Assembly: GCA_024364735.1 (NCBI GenBank)
Contig: JAGFNQ010005198.1
Span: 362,802-426,801 of the forward strand
Direction: 5' to 3'
Length of the DNA: 64,000 nucleotides
Origin: Boesenbergia rotunda
Lineage: Eukaryota > Streptophyta > Magnoliopsida > Zingiberales > Zingiberaceae
Shown here: piece after piece, positions 44,324-57,794 of the stretch
How the letters are laid out: each line of letters starts with the position of its first letter
Numbering within the stretch: position 1 is the stretch's first letter
The notes under the pieces: generated by a model
The model's database searches: none
What the model saw: only the letters and a program-made list of their open reading frames with translations
Told to the model about the DNA's origin: nothing
Position numbers and translations under genes: made by a program

Positions 44324-46900
44324 TGTCACGCCCCCAGAGACACATGCTTCCTCGAAAATCGGGCAACATCTCCCCTGTACGGCAGACAATATGAGACAGT
44401 AATACATATATCTCACCATATAACTTAGCCACAGGCGGCTAGTATCACAAAATATAGGAACAATCACAACCACGCAGTTTTATATCAAAAGAAAAGATAA
44501 CGGGTGGCTCAACCACCTTAATCATAAAAGAACTACAATTCAAAGAGAACACCAAAAGACTCTGATAACGACAAAACCCGATAATGAATGAAATGCAACT
44601 ACAAGTACTGAAAACAAACAACTAAACCGAATACCGAAAAATAACTCAACTCGACACTGGGGACCGACAACTGAATCCTCTCCTGGCTCCAAGAAATACT
44701 TCTACCTGCTATCTGAAACAACAAAAAGGAAAGCATGGGTGGTGAGTCCGGGCGGACTCTGCGGGTATATGAGTAGACAAATAAGCATGGCATAATAAGA
44801 ATAACGGAGTAGAGAAATCAACAGTGTACAGTCCATAAGAATTATAGAATTTACCTAATCATGCATAACCAATATAATACGACATGGTATAAAACCGAAT
44901 AATAACTAAACAAGTGTAAAACAAAGCAACAACAGTAAAACCAAGAAATACATGCATGTCAATCAAATGCAACAACCATAGCTCATATAAATGCAACAAT
45001 CACAGGAAAATGCATAAACGAAATACGTATGCACATGATGCAATGACATGTGTCACCCCTGACGCCAATCAAGCCGCCAACACATCCCATCTGTGTGACC
45101 GAGTGGGTAGGATTGTGACATCTGTACGCACTCCAACAACGAATACCACAAAGGTGTGGTTGAGTGGACAGGATGCTGGGGAGCCAACTACTCCAAATAC
45201 CCCGATACATAGGGGGAGCCACCAACAGCGCTAATATCCCTCTAAAAACAACGGTGAGGGTGAGCCACCAACGGCTCTAATATCCCTCTAAAACAACGGT
45301 GAGGATGTCGTTGTTTGTATAACAGGACAGATACTCGCACTCTAATAACTACCACGACAACAAGTTGTTGAGTGAATCGAGCAACAATATGACTAACGAC
45401 GGCTTAATCAAATGTAAACCCAATAGTCGTTAGTATGCAACGTGCAAGTATGGTGCATGCTATACGATGCACGAACAACCGGAGAAACAACGATGCAATA
45501 AAATCCAACGAATAAACAATGCATCAATACAACCAACCAGAAATCGCAAAAACCAACGATTATGCACCTACACTAATAGGTAGGATATTTCTAATGCCAA
45601 ATAACCTAATTGTGTTTAATGGACTTCTAAGTACTCGCGTACAAGCGGAACTTTACAGAACAGAAAACCAACAGAGACTGTACGGATACGAATTTGGAAT
45701 ACTCAAAGATCAACGAAGAATAAGTATCAACGGCAAAGTTAAAATAACAAACGGAAATGAACAAGGTCAAGCAACCTACTAGACATAAAATAGTCATGCT
45801 TTAAGGTAAAGGAAACTACTCGAATACAAAGGAGAAATACTCATCTTTTAATTGTAGAACGTGACCGAAAATAACTTCTTCACGATCAACCGAACGAGTC
45901 CAAAGTCAGGGTCCTGTATCAAGGACTAGATTTAGCTATTTATAAAATTATTAAGTTAACCGAATAGGAAAAGAGCAACTCATGGCCAAACATAAACCCT
46001 ATTTGATGCTCACTACAACACATTGAAACTCAACATAATAAGCTTTACAAATTCACCCTTACTAATCTTAAAAGATGTAACCCTTACAATAAAACCATGT
46101 CCATGCTTAGCAATCTATCTACTATGCATACAAAAATAGCAAGCACCCAAATAGACTTGCCAAATGAATCTTGCCAACTAAACTACTCCCACGGTAAAAG
46201 CTCTCATCCAACAAACAGTGCTAAACTCTACTGCAATTAATCATGCTCAAGGTCAGATTAACAAACCAAACATGGAGACTCACGGCAACAGAAAAAAAAA
46301 CATAATATCCATGCATTAGCAGGAAAATCCAACTTCGGCTTCACCACATCTAACATCAACAATTCATAGCAAGTATTACTAAAATCAAATTATTCATCTT
46401 TACCCTAATCCTTACCCTAATACAACTCACCTGGGAGGCGAAGGAATTAGGGCTCGGCGGCTTCGACTCCGTGCGCGCCAAAGAGGGGAAAAGGGAAGAA
46501 GAAGGTACTACGACGGATGGGGCCGGAGTTCGCTGGAAGAGCAGTGGTGTGAAGCGCGGCGGTGCGAATAAGGGGGAACGGGCGCTCGTCTTCTCGCTCG
46601 GCCAAAGAAGACGAAGAGACAAAGGAAGAAGACACTGAGAGGCAGAAACTCGACAGAGGTGGTGGCGGTCAGCCTCGCTGGTTGTGGCCGGCGTCGGCGT
46701 CGGCTAGAACTCGGCGTCGGGCGGGCGAAACCGAAGGGGCGGCGTCGGGGAGGAGTCGGGAAACGGCGCAGAGGGAATAAGGAGAGGAAGTTAGGGCACG
46801 GGTGAAAAAGAAACAGTTAGGGGGGTTTTTAATAGTTTTTGGCATTTTTGTAAAAGGCCCTCCATGTTTCGAAAATTACAACTAAGCCCTTTAAAATTTC
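44324..46900 (-). mobile_element. Gypsy LTR in reverse orientation
   Basis: Starts TGTCACGCCCCCAGAG, with CATCTCCCCTGTACGGCAGACAATAT being the reverse of the end block of the LTR at 44134 (ATATTGTCCGCCGTACAGGGGACATG). So it belongs to the same family as 40101-44134, facing it. Contains a 46-bp direct duplication at 45225-45310 (GCTAATATCCCTCTAAAA). A GC-rich stretch at 46430-46780 is analogous to that in LTR1. The upper edge is not sharp. Confidence 0.65.
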
Positions 46901-46921
46901 AATTTTCAACATTAACCCTGT

Positions 46922-46985
46922 GGCTCGAACCCAAGATCTATAGTGACAATTTACGAACTCTTTACCATCGCAACTACGCTCCTAT
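46922..46985 (-). mobile_element. Possible SINE head or tRNA-like promoter
   Basis: Minus strand shows TAGTTGCGATGG (A-box-like, plus 46964-46975) and GGGTTCGAGCC (B box, plus 46922-46932), 31 nt apart, the spacing of a tRNA-derived SINE promoter. No tail or target duplication was found, so it may be a 3'-truncated SINE or chance. Confidence 0.4.
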
Positions 46986-48141
46986 ATAAGAAAGCCATGA
47001 CTATGAGCAAGGAGAAACACACCCAAGAGAAAGAAAACTCCATTCACCATTGTTTCCCTCATTTTTTCATCTCGGCCGTGCATTTCGCCCGACATACGCA
47101 CCCGACCCATTTTTGGTGGTGATTGTGATATGTCATTGTATCCTGGAAACGTACATTTATCATAATCTCGAAGCACTACTGAAGGAGACGAATCTGTCTT
47201 AAGGAGAAATTATGTCAAACACAGATCTCAATGTCTTTTTTTTTTCCGATCGAGCGACTCTGTCAACTCAATAGCTCGGGCATTTGAACTCAACAACTTG
47301 ACACTCGATCGATTCGGCGACTTAGTACTTGGCTGACTCAGCGACTCAATAACTCAGCAGTTCGGCACTTCGCCGACTCGGCAATCTGCTCAGCGACACT
47401 CGAATTCTCACTAGGACTCGGGAAACACTCGAGCTACTCGGATCTCACGGTACTAGAGGCTTCTCAAGAGCTAAGCTTTCGGCTAATGACATCCCACTCA
47501 AACTCTAGAAGTTCAGATCGGCCTAATGAATCTAGGTTGACAACTTAAGATTATTAGTTTAAACCATTACGACAGATAAATTTGAAGTTGAATTTCAATT
47601 ATATTTTTCAAATTAACACATCCCTATAACTCAGCAACCACCCCGATGGACAAAGACAAGCTATTCTATTTCAAACAACAAACAGAGGATGATATTTATA
47701 GTGAAAATTAATACGTTGCCCTTGCACTTGAAATGGCTAGAGTGAGACCCAGTTACTAATACCGAGTCAGACTGCCCGACTCGGATATCTTTAACCAACC
47801 ATGCAAACTATAACCTGATCTCGGATTTCAAAAATCTAATAAAATCGATCACTGATTTGAAAACAACAGAGACTTGTAAAAAAATGGATTTGATTTCAAA
47901 CATTATTCCAAAAGTTGAGAAAGGTAATTTACAAAGGTTAACGTTAGAAAAAAAAAATACATATTTCTGATTTCTCAAATCTTCCGTCACCTATATCTAC
48001 AATCACCAAATCTAAAGATCTTCAACTTCCAAATGATTGATGTGAACTTGTGCAAGCTTTAACAAGAGTGGTTTGTCTCGTCTGTGCAAGGGATTGGAAA
48101 ACTTCATCATATGATTTTCTCTACTGACCAAAGAAGCAAAG
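46986..48141. other. Intergenic, no gene seen
   Basis: 47230-47480 is a degenerate run of GACTCGGCGAC/CAACTCAGC words, resembling decayed LTR sequence. The rest is AT-rich and directly follows (in gene orientation) the stop of the DUF760 gene, so the upper part probably includes its 3' UTR. Confidence 0.5.
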
Positions 48142-51100
48142 TTAAGCAACTGAATCGCCTTCGTGTGATATAGTCTGTGTCCCAGTAGGGATTGTCAGAA
48201 GTTCCATCAACTCAAGACGGTATTCGAGTCCTTTGATGTGGTGACCCAATAACATGCACCTGAGAATACCACAAGAAAACAACGGCTTACAAATATTATT
48301 AGTCAGAGTTTTAGTGTAGAGGTTGAACTTTGACCTTCATCTCAATTCAAAGATTAAGATTCAGAACATTTGATCTAGAATTTCTCTAAATTCTAACAGT
48401 GTGTTTAAGAGAATAACCATCTTCATTGTACATGAAATCAAAAGGGCATTTTTGTTATGCACCCTTCAAAAGAACCAAAAACATAAAAACAATTTAGTTA
48501 TAGCAATTTAAATTTAAGTAACTAAATTGAAATAAAGGTCACAGTTCACTAGCCTACTCAAAGTATGCCTTCAATGAAATAATAATTTGTAGTACCAGAA
48601 CAGAAGGCGTGCAAGATAATCCCGGGGGATGGATATAATGGGCTGAAATTGTGTGGAAGTGTTCTCAACGAGTTCCTCATGGTCATCTTACCAACGCCTA
48701 AGGTTCCGCTTGTTGGGTTATCAGAGGGATGAGGGGGTTTGGAATGCATCTTTGGAGAAAGAGTTGCAAGGAGGCCATGCACAACTGAGTGGATTGCTTC
48801 TTCTACACCAGGATAAGTCGACTCTGAAAGTTCAGCAACCTGGACAAATTGCACCTTGTTATAGAAACAAGAAAAAAAAATCAATGAACAAACAGCTCTG
48901 CCAATGTGAACTCAGGAGAGGTACAAGAGAGCCAAGGAAAGCATCAGCCTTCATGGAGAAATCAGTTGTTATCATTATCTGAACAAAGATCACTTGGGTT
49001 GCAACCATCTTAAAAAGTTGTGAAATATGTTACTCCAAAAAATTCCTAACAGCAGGGAAAAAGAGTGCAGTAAATTCACCAAAGTGCATGGTATAAGATG
49101 TGTTAATCTTGGTAGAAAAAAGTAGCAAGGGAAACTATATTATAATTTGCTTGAAACATGTACAAGTACTATGGAAGAACAGGAAGATTAGCTTGTTGTT
49201 TCAACACACGAAATATTTCTCTAAAAGAGTTTCGGACATTTCGAAATCAATGGAACTCATAAGCAAGCTCCAATGCAAATGCACAAAAGGAAAAATCTTA
49301 GAAGAGTTTCAAAAGGATAATCTTGTTGATCAGGATATTGAAGAAGTCAAAGAAACTAGACAATTTGAACACGGAGGCATTTAGTTATCGTTTGTACCTC
49401 CATAGGCAAATGCCTTCATTATTTAGGACTTCTATCAGATAACCTGTACTCCCTCTCGCGTCTACTATATACGTGCATGAATACAATTCCTCTGGTGCAC
49501 AGTAGGCTGATTTTGTAGATACAACATCATCTCAGTTATACGAGAAACGGCTGCCATTGAACTTTATCAATCCTTTAGTGGCAGGATTTCTTGACTGGGA
49601 AGCACAGGTACGGTTGAGTTATAGTAAAAGTCTCATATCAGATAACTGAAATAAGAACTTCCAAGAAGAAACGCGAAACACCTATATGAACATAATGTTT
49701 ATGAGGGTAGTTGCAGAGAGTATTTTTTGCGAGTTCTCTCTATTGAAGTTGACAAATATTACTAACCCTATATAATTATTCTGATAGCACATATTTTATT
49801 TGGCAATAAATTAGCATGTGGCAAATTTACATTTTTATGCCAACATTTCGTTAGCAGGACCTATTGAGTGAACTTACATGAGTTTGTAAAAGATGTTGTA
49901 GATGAATATTAAATAGGTAGCTGAAAATATTGACTAATGTAAGCTTGTGGTCAAGTTACAGTTAGAAAAAGGGATTATTATACCTATCATGAGGCATTAG
50001 CACCCAATTATATAGAATCCAAATTCTGCTAGTTTAATAAAAGTTAACAAGCTGGGCTAATTATACACTTTTGTAAATGTTACAAACATACATAAAACTC
50101 ACTAACCTTCTCAGGTTCTAACGATCTTAGATAATCCAACAAATCATTCTTTTCCTCTCCAACAAACTGTTGCATCTGCAAGGCAGAATTTCTCCTCTTG
50201 ATATCATACAGCTCCTGTAAGTACAAAAGCACACAGAAAACCATAATGATGGAGATTAATGGATCATTGGTTCACAAAAACGTATAATAAATGAGCATGT
50301 GAATGTGATGCAGCATAGGGCCCTAGACAACAAGTTAAAAGTTGCAATGTATGGCAGTTAGTATAAATTGAATTCATTATGAACTCTGAAACAAAGATAT
50401 ATTCAAGAAGAGATCTGTGATGCTTAACCCCCACAAAGTAGTTTTATTTTTCTCCATGACAAATTCCACGATGCTTTTCCAAGAAATAAGTGGTCTTTAA
50501 TACCTTTTCTGCAAGATTTACACGAGATTGCATGTAGGAAATGTATTCTTGAACTTCAGTTGTCAACTCTCCAAAATTGTTGATACTGATATCTGTAGGT
50601 AATGCTTGATCTTTCTTTTCAAGATCGTGATGAGCATTGATTCTTCCAGGAGAATCAGATACTCTTGAAGACTTACCAAATGAAATATCTGAGTTATTTT
50701 CTTCCAAAATTTCTGCTGTTTCTTTTTCAGCGTTGTCTTGAATGATATCTAGATTTCTTTCAAGGTATAACCTATATTCAGCACTGCGCAAAGTGTACCT
50801 GCAACACAAATAAAAGACTGAAGCAATCTACAAGGCAATAATTAAAAATGGAAATGCACAATGTAAATACTAAATTAAGCAAGTAGAAAATAACCTAAGC
50901 AAAATTGATCAGACGTCAACTTTTGTAAAGTATGAGATCTCTACTTGTGTGGGAAAAAATTTATATTTTGACAATGACAACTTTTAATGGCAAACAGCAA
51001 AAAGTCTTCTGCAATCGAAACAACAGTTGATTTAGAATACATGGTGAACTAAGTATGGATACAAATACGTAAACAGTAAGAAAGTAAATTTCCCATGGTT

Positions 51101-52389
51101 GACTACAGAAATGTGTCTATCATTACAAATAGCCCAGGAATTTAACTTTTCTTTTTTGTTGTTTCTTTCAAGGAAATTAATTGAAAATACATAATTCTGA
51201 TAGTTAGCATTTTAACCTAAAATGAATCAATAAGAATGAAAACACAAGCTTTTCAATTAGTGTAAACCAAAAATTTTTGGAATTACAACAAGGTAGATTT
51301 GCTCATTTGCATCATTAGTGTACCCTGTCTTCATTGAAGAAATGAGTAACTTGAAGAGTGGTTCCCATGAGGCTTCTATATGGACTTGAAATTGATCAGA
51401 TGGAAGTAAGCCAAGCATGCCTGAAATAGTCCTCTTCATTGCATCCACTGTATTGGCTGGAACATCTTTTTGAATGAGGCTCACATCCAAAGGCTCTATC
51501 TCTTGAACCAAATTTAAGATAATGGAATTCTGAAATGCAAAAGTTAATGAACTTAAGAAAATTCCCCTAAAAAAAAGATACCATTCATGAGAACACAAAA
51601 GTATACTTAATTGGTATAATATGAAAGAGTTTAACACAAATATATAAGTTATGGAAGCAAACAAGGTGAGTAAACAGATAACTGAACTGTTTTATAGTTT
51701 GAGATATGTTAGCTATCTTTGAAATTTACATTTTTAAGCAACTCAAACTCGATGATCAAAGTTCTCCATCAGTATACAAACACTGAATCTACCTCCTTAA
51801 GCTTCTTTACTTTGCAATACCTCCATTAGTAGCACATAAACATAAAAAACAATTGTTTTCAGATAATTTTCCTGACAAAAAGTGTATATGTTAATACTTA
51901 ATCCACGAGGAACTACTTTCAGAATAAATCGTTATCATCACCAATTCATTTTATGCTGCCGAATAATCATCTTCGTTTCTATTACCTCAACTAGATCCCG
52001 AAATTCATCAACAGCGATATGTAAACGTGATAAACAATCTAACGATGACTGAAATTCATGACATCTCATTCTTTACTTTAATGCGGCAAGGCTCAACCAG
52101 CAGAAGCATCCGATAATCCCAAAGCGAAAGGGAAAACAAAAAGGGACAAAAATCCAACCTTGGAGGAGCTGCTGTGGGAGTCGATCTCATCGAAGGATGA
52201 ACCTGAGGAGGCGGCGACGAGGACAAGTGGGCGAGTCCTGGATCGAAGCCCTGACGGAGGGAGCCAAAGTTGACGGAACGCCCGCCGGAAAGCGAGAGAC
52301 GGAAGAGGCGGTAGGAGGGGCGGCAGGGGAGGAGGACGGAGCCGCGGGAAGAGCAGCCCCCCGGAGAGGACGGCGACGGTGGTCGGCAT
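48142..52389 (-). CDS. DUF760 family protein, predicted plastid; six exons, one frameshift
   Basis: Exons (gene order): 52389-52159, 51529-51324, 50798-50504, 50214-50107, 48839-48596, 48259-48142; each junction has GT..AG and matching phase. The 77-residue first exon is Arg/Ser/Leu/Pro-rich and almost free of acids until its end, like a chloroplast transit peptide. Conserved parts follow: LNLVQEIEPLDVSLIQKDVP, TISGMLGLLPSDQFQV, LLISSMKTGYTLRSAEYR, EYISYMQSRVNLAE, DLLDYLRSLEPEKVAELSE, HSVVHGLLATLSPKMH, RDYLARLLFW and LLGHHIKGLEYRLELMELL. This repeats the DUF760 pattern twice; biochemical role is unknown. Exon 5 (244 nt) is one base short near 48686-48692 (GGTAAGATG): the conserved ELVENTSTQFQP part lies in another frame. 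With 245 nt all exons sum to 400 codons plus stop. It is either a consensus error or a recent lesion. Confidence 0.88.
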
Positions 52390-53021
52390 GCCCCGTCGCC
52401 CACCAACAACAGCACGTGCCTTCGCTTCCCCCTTCTCGATTCCCCCGCGTCGAATCGGTCTGTTTTAGGCATTAGCAATGGCCATCACCCATCGCCATAT
52501 CAGAGATCAAATGTTTAGTAAACCACAGCGATCCATTTTAACAGCTTGATCGAAACCGTTCGTCTCCGATAACATTTCATGTAAATCACCCACGTTCCAT
52601 TGTTAACTCTCATTGTTCGGCCAGGGCAACACCTGATCCGGAGCTCACAAATGGAATAGCTCACTAACGGGTAGCATTGTACCCGAGTCGATACCCGCCA
52701 GTTATTAACGGACAGAGTGGACCCCAAGTGTGAAACCGTCTGGGTAAACTATGTACGTGTAAGGGTATGGGTGTGGGGAGAGTTTTCGTTTTTGCGGTCC
52801 ATGCGTATTTGGAAGCGTATAGGATGGGTTTATCCGGGCCGCGTACTATAAGCCAATCCGAGCCGTTGATGCGACACTACGCATTCTTCCATTCCTTCTG
52901 TTTGTTTCTTTAGCTCTCGTTCGCCCCTTGCCTGTTATCCTTCCTTCCTTCCCAACCCTCCTTCCTCAATCTGTCTCTTCTTCCCGTGGATCGACTTCGA
53001 TCCGTTCACAGAAAAAGAGAT
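52390..53021. promoter_or_regulatory. Shared upstream region of two divergent genes
   Basis: 632 bp separate the start codons of the DUF760 gene (minus) and the zinc-finger gene (plus). ACTATAAGCC at about 52846 is a TATA-like site for the plus gene, and CCGGGCCGC beside it resembles the GGGCC (site II) elements of housekeeping genes. The plus leader is pyrimidine-rich (52915-52980). Both genes may share control elements; this is inference from spacing. Confidence 0.55.
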
Positions 53022-56000
53022 ATGGGTGGAGGCAATGGCCAGAAGTCGAAGACGGCGCGGGAGAGGAACCTGGAGAAGAACAAACCGGCCAAGGGTATGT
53101 CCCACTTTTTATCTTCGGATCACATACTTTTATTTAATTTTGGAGAGAAACTATCTTTCTGGTAACTTTGTAAGGTCTCATATTGTTTCTCCCACGTTGA
53201 TTGATCGTTTTTGGTTTTCCTCGTGTTTTTTTTTTCGCAGGGAGTCAACTGGAATCGAACAAAAAGGCTATGAACATTCAGGTTGGCTCTTTTGTCATGT
53301 TTTTTTTTCGTCCTTATTTTTGGTTTAGATTATTAGTCTATAAGACGATTTGGTATCTAGTTGAAGGGAATTTATTGGATTCGAGCCTGTGAATTAGATG
53401 AGCGGGTAGGATGGTTGGTCTTGGAAGTTAGGGTTTTTTGCTCGATCTTTTTCTTCCATCGAATTAAAATGAGTGGGAGATGTGAGGAGTAGAGGCAGAC
53501 AGGAAGCTCTAATTAAGATATCATTTGGTCAATGTAGAAATAAGATTCATGGAACCGAAAAGATGAGTTAAACACAACTAGATAATCCTCAGACTGTTTG
53601 TTTTACTGTAGTGGAAGATCTTATCTGCTGGTGTATCTTCAAGTGGTTAACCTTTATATGCATGTTTCTTATGAATCCATTCTATCATAACATTTGCATT
53701 TCCATTTCCATTTGAGGCTTCTACACAACGAATTATCGCAAAGCTTCAAATGGTTCATCATTGATCAACCTATTTATAATTCCGTGCTCCCAGGTGATTA
53801 GAGTATTAATTTGTGTAATGCAGACTTTATTATCCAACCTCAGTGATTTTTTACAGATCTGGAACTTGTCAATGTTTACCTTATTTTTAAATAGCAGCTA
53901 GAACATTCATATTAGATTCAAATACAAATTTCATTACTTGTGAAATAAGAAATTAATGAAGCTGCATAAAAGTTGGAACAACTATTCTTAATTTGTGTGA
54001 AATCTGATGTACCATTGCATCAGTTTATTGGCATGCCAACCAAAATGAATATAAGTGAAAAAAAAAATATTTTTCAAATAATTTAGAAACCATGTGAGGA
54101 TTAGGAAGATGCCTGTGCTAACATAAACAGCTCTACTTTGATCTTCATGATTCTTTATTGGATGGCATATTTGATCGTTTAAAACAAAATAGTGTCACAC
54201 TTGGTCCTTATTTACAATGGCCAGCCAAATGTTTCATGTCTATGAGCCATCTCAACAAAGAAGAAGCTCAAGGTTCACTTGTGATTAATTACAACTTGGT
54301 ACAGAGAGAGCAAGGGCTGTGATGATTATGATCAATGCAGGATGTTTATGCTTTTAGGGGAGATTAGCAATCTCTGCACATGAAATTTTGATGCTTTTGT
54401 ACATATAGTTTTGCTGTTGATCACTATAAAAAACTTAGATCTTGTCTACATTTTGCTATACTTCATAGGTGAATTTAGTTTTATGCATTAAAACTGTATG
54501 ATAGTTATCCTATATTTTATTCATACAATCTATTGTTAATGAATAATATCTTAACAGTGATTACATATGAATCTGCTTATATGCTTTCATAAGCATATGA
54601 TATACACCACCATCTCTCGCCTTCACTTTGCATCATTGTTTTCTCCACAAATTGTTCCTTCCAGCACCAACAACACTTAGTGGTTATTAACATGTATGAA
54701 TCAGAACATTACAGTTGGATTCCTTTGTTTGGAATAACTTTGAAGTTGTAAGATGTAATCTGATTACAAAAGGGTTGATGAGTAATCTGGATTACAAAAC
54801 AAAACCTTGTAATCTGTAATTACAGCTTGAAAGTCATCGGCCGGGCGGCGACGGTCGTCGGTCGCCGACGGTGCCGGTCGCCGGCCGGCCGGCGGCGGTC
54901 TCGGTCGCCGACGGTCGCCGGTCGCCGGCCGGCCGGCGACCGCCGGCGGCGGCGGTCGGTCGGCGGCGGTCGCCGGCCGACATGGTACCGGCCGGCCGGC
55001 GGCAGTCGTCGGTCGTCATCTTGATTGCATTACAAGATGGATTACCTCACCAAACAAAGGAATCCAACTTAATGGTTATCAAAGATTACATACAACTCAT
55101 TGCCAAACATAACAATGAATCAAAATTACTTACATTACATTACAAACTTGATTACATTACAGCCCGATTACATTATCCCCTACCAAACGAGCCTTTAAAG
55201 TGACAATTGGTAATCAACATTATCATAAGCCTTTTAAAAGAAGACAACTCATGGCTTGATTTAAAGTGACAAAAAAGAAATAAAGTGTGACTACTGAAGT
55301 TATCATTAGAGAGCAACGGCTCACATAGGACTACAGGTCAACTGCCTTTTTTATCTTCTAATTCTCTTTTAGCAAGTGCAGAAGTTTATTCATTCTATCA
55401 ATTATGCAAACGTTTTCTGACAGTTAAGTCATTCTGTTTAGCAATAATAATCCTCCTGTTTGCTTGTGAGGTAGCTTTATTTTACATGGAGTGGTTTCTG
55501 CAACTGCACATGGTAGTTTCTATATTATGGCTTCGTCTGCGAACTTTTGTGCATTGGAGAAGAAAGCATAGGTGAAGAGATGGGAGGGTAGGTAAGGGGG
55601 GACTGTTAAGTGCTTATATAACTGATAAGTGGAGAATTCGAGAAATTGCCGGATTCCTAAACTAATAAAATTAAATTCCTCAACAGCAATTCCTACTCTT
55701 ATCCATTTTTTCACTAATAAGCCTTTTTTTTCCATATCGTGTGCTAAATGGGATATTTAGCAATCAAAAGGACACTTTTCATGGCTTCTAGAAGTACTGT
55801 ACTGCTAATGGTTCAGATACAGCTATTTGGTTATAAATGTGTTACAAATACATTGTCTCATGATTAATTGATTAGATATTGAATTAAAAAAAGTTTATAT
55901 TGGCTGTTTAAAATCATAAAATGTCATCTTATTTGCTTGTAATAGTATAGTATTGCATGAAAGAACAAACAACGACCAGCATCCTATAGTCTGTTAAATT

Positions 56001-56656
56001 TATAAAACAGTTTGGTGATTTACCATCATCATCACATCATCAAATTATCTGTCCCAATTATTATGGATTGACTATGAGATTGAACTTTATTCTCCTGTAC
56101 CAGTAGTGTCACTCAAATTGATTAAATTTCTTTTTATTACATTTAATAGAATTTTATTATCCGTCTTTCTCAATTCCTCACGCCTTCTACTTTAATTGTT
56201 TGTCGCTGAAATAGTTATTCAAAGACAGTCTCATTCTCACAAAATGATAACTCCTTGCTTCTTTTATTGTGGATGTAAGAATCTATGTACCTTTTCTCAC
56301 ACATGCATCTCTAGATAGCAACAATTTGAGAATCTTTTAGCTTTTAGCTCGTATGGATGCTGTATGTATGCCATTTCAAGTCTTATTTTTTGGTGGTTAA
56401 ATTACATCATTACACATTTTTCTTGAAAATTCTCTTCTTTTATTGCACGATCCATATGTAGAAATATACAAAAGCCCTACTGATGTTTTTCTGAGTCGTG
56501 TTCATTTGGTAACTCGGATTCTTGTTGTGGATCCAGTGCAAGGTATGCATGCAAACTTTTATATGTACTACTTCAGAGGTCAAATGTCGAGAACACGCCG
56601 AAGCAAAGCATCCCAAGAATGATGTCTATCAATGCTTCCCCCATCTTAAGAACTAG
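53022..56656 (+). CDS. Small zinc-finger protein, At2g23090-like (4F5 plus zf-met2), three exons
   Basis: Exons 53022-53094, 53241-53281 and 56537-56656 give 77 residues with matching phases and GT..AG ends. Exon 1 MGGGNGQKSKTARERNLEK is the 4F5/SERF-like basic start, exon 2 adds GSQLESNKKAMNIQ, and exon 3 carries the finger CKVCMQTFICTTSEVKCREH with the second His in AEAKH (Cys 2, Cys 5 ... His). The protein ends VYQCFPHLKN. The family is small, conserved in eukaryotes and of unclear function, possibly nucleic-acid binding. Length is normal for plants (about 75-80). Intron 2 is 3.3 kb and holds a MITE (54713-55069). The start ATG is the only one giving the canonical MGGGN. Confidence 0.95.
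54713..55069. mobile_element. Inverted-repeat (MITE-like) element with GC-rich palindromic core
   Basis: 54713-54732 and 55050-55069 are perfect 20-bp inverted repeats (AGTTGGATTCCTTTGTTTGG). Inside, AT-rich arms with GTAATCTGATTAC-type words flank a core of pure CGGTCGCCGG-like sequence at 54837-55017, including a perfect 24-bp palindrome at 54919-54942. Further GATTACATTACA words continue to about 55200 and end in CCAAACGAGCC, so the real element may be larger. It lies in intron 2 of the zinc-finger gene. Confidence 0.7.
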
Positions 56657-57794
56657 TGCCAGACTAAGAGAAGCATATCCATTGAATTAGATGTGTAAAC
56701 TGTTGATGTATGGTAATACAAGGTGTGCAGATTTAATTTGGTCTGCTTCTGTGTCTGTCATCTTTATCTCAATTCGTGCCTCTCTGGAGTGTTGAACATG
56801 CTTCTGGGACTAATGTCATGATTGTATCCTCAGCTATGTGACCACGGCGGAATGATTTAAGTTCTATGTTTCTTTTACTATTATGATTTAAACTCATCTG
56901 TTGAACTTGGGTTTACATGGTCAGGGAAGTTTGGTTGATTTGCCATCTGTTGAACTTGTGCTTAGTTGGTTAGGGACGTTTGATTGATTTGTTAATATGT
57001 TGAACTTGTTTTAGTTGGATATGCCATGTGTCAAGTTAATTTTTTTTAATAATCAGAGCGTTCTAGTTTAACCCGTCTAATCCTAAAATTGTATGTCATA
57101 TGTGTGAAGTTAAACTGTGCATTATCATCTAATAAATTAAATTTTCTTAACTATAAACTTACTGATTAATTTTGGATACACCTACATCTAAATCTATTTA
57201 ATAAGAATTGCACTATTTTTCTCAAATTTTAATATTCATTATTTCATTCTTTCTAATAATTTTGTACGGAAATTTAACCCTTTGAATTCCCCCCAAAAAT
57301 TTCACCACATCCAAATATGTCGTTTCTAACTATGATAGTAAACTTAAAATCTGAGTAGTTAGAATCTCATTTTTTCTCTTTAATTATATATATGAGCCTA
57401 TTAAATTTCTTATATATATTAATTATAAATATGTGTATTTTTAATTCGATGAATCTATAGCAGCCTTCAAAATTTATTTTTTTTAATTATATTTGAATCT
57501 ATTAATCTTTTTATATGTTAATTATTATAGTAACGATAAAATAGGTAATATATTTGATATAATTACGTATATTTTTAATTAAAGTCACAAAATATGATTT
57601 ATTTTAAATAATTTTTTTAATAATATTAAAATTTATAAAAAATATTAATTTTTAGTGGTTAGATTCAGAATATTTAACATTCTAATAATAATAGTTGGGT
57701 AATTTTCTACTCCATATTGATCTAATTTTTCCCATAATTTAAAACTATTATATAAATTAAGTTCGTGACCATATCCTGTGACCATTACCATATA

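Noticed and set aside
49100..49384. 94-codon plus-strand ORF
   Set aside because: Lies in intron 4 of the DUF760 gene, starts at a non-ATG codon and has no domain.
54827..55203. Arg-rich ORFs in the GC-rich core
   Set aside because: Simple CGG/GCC repeat translated in all frames inside an intron.
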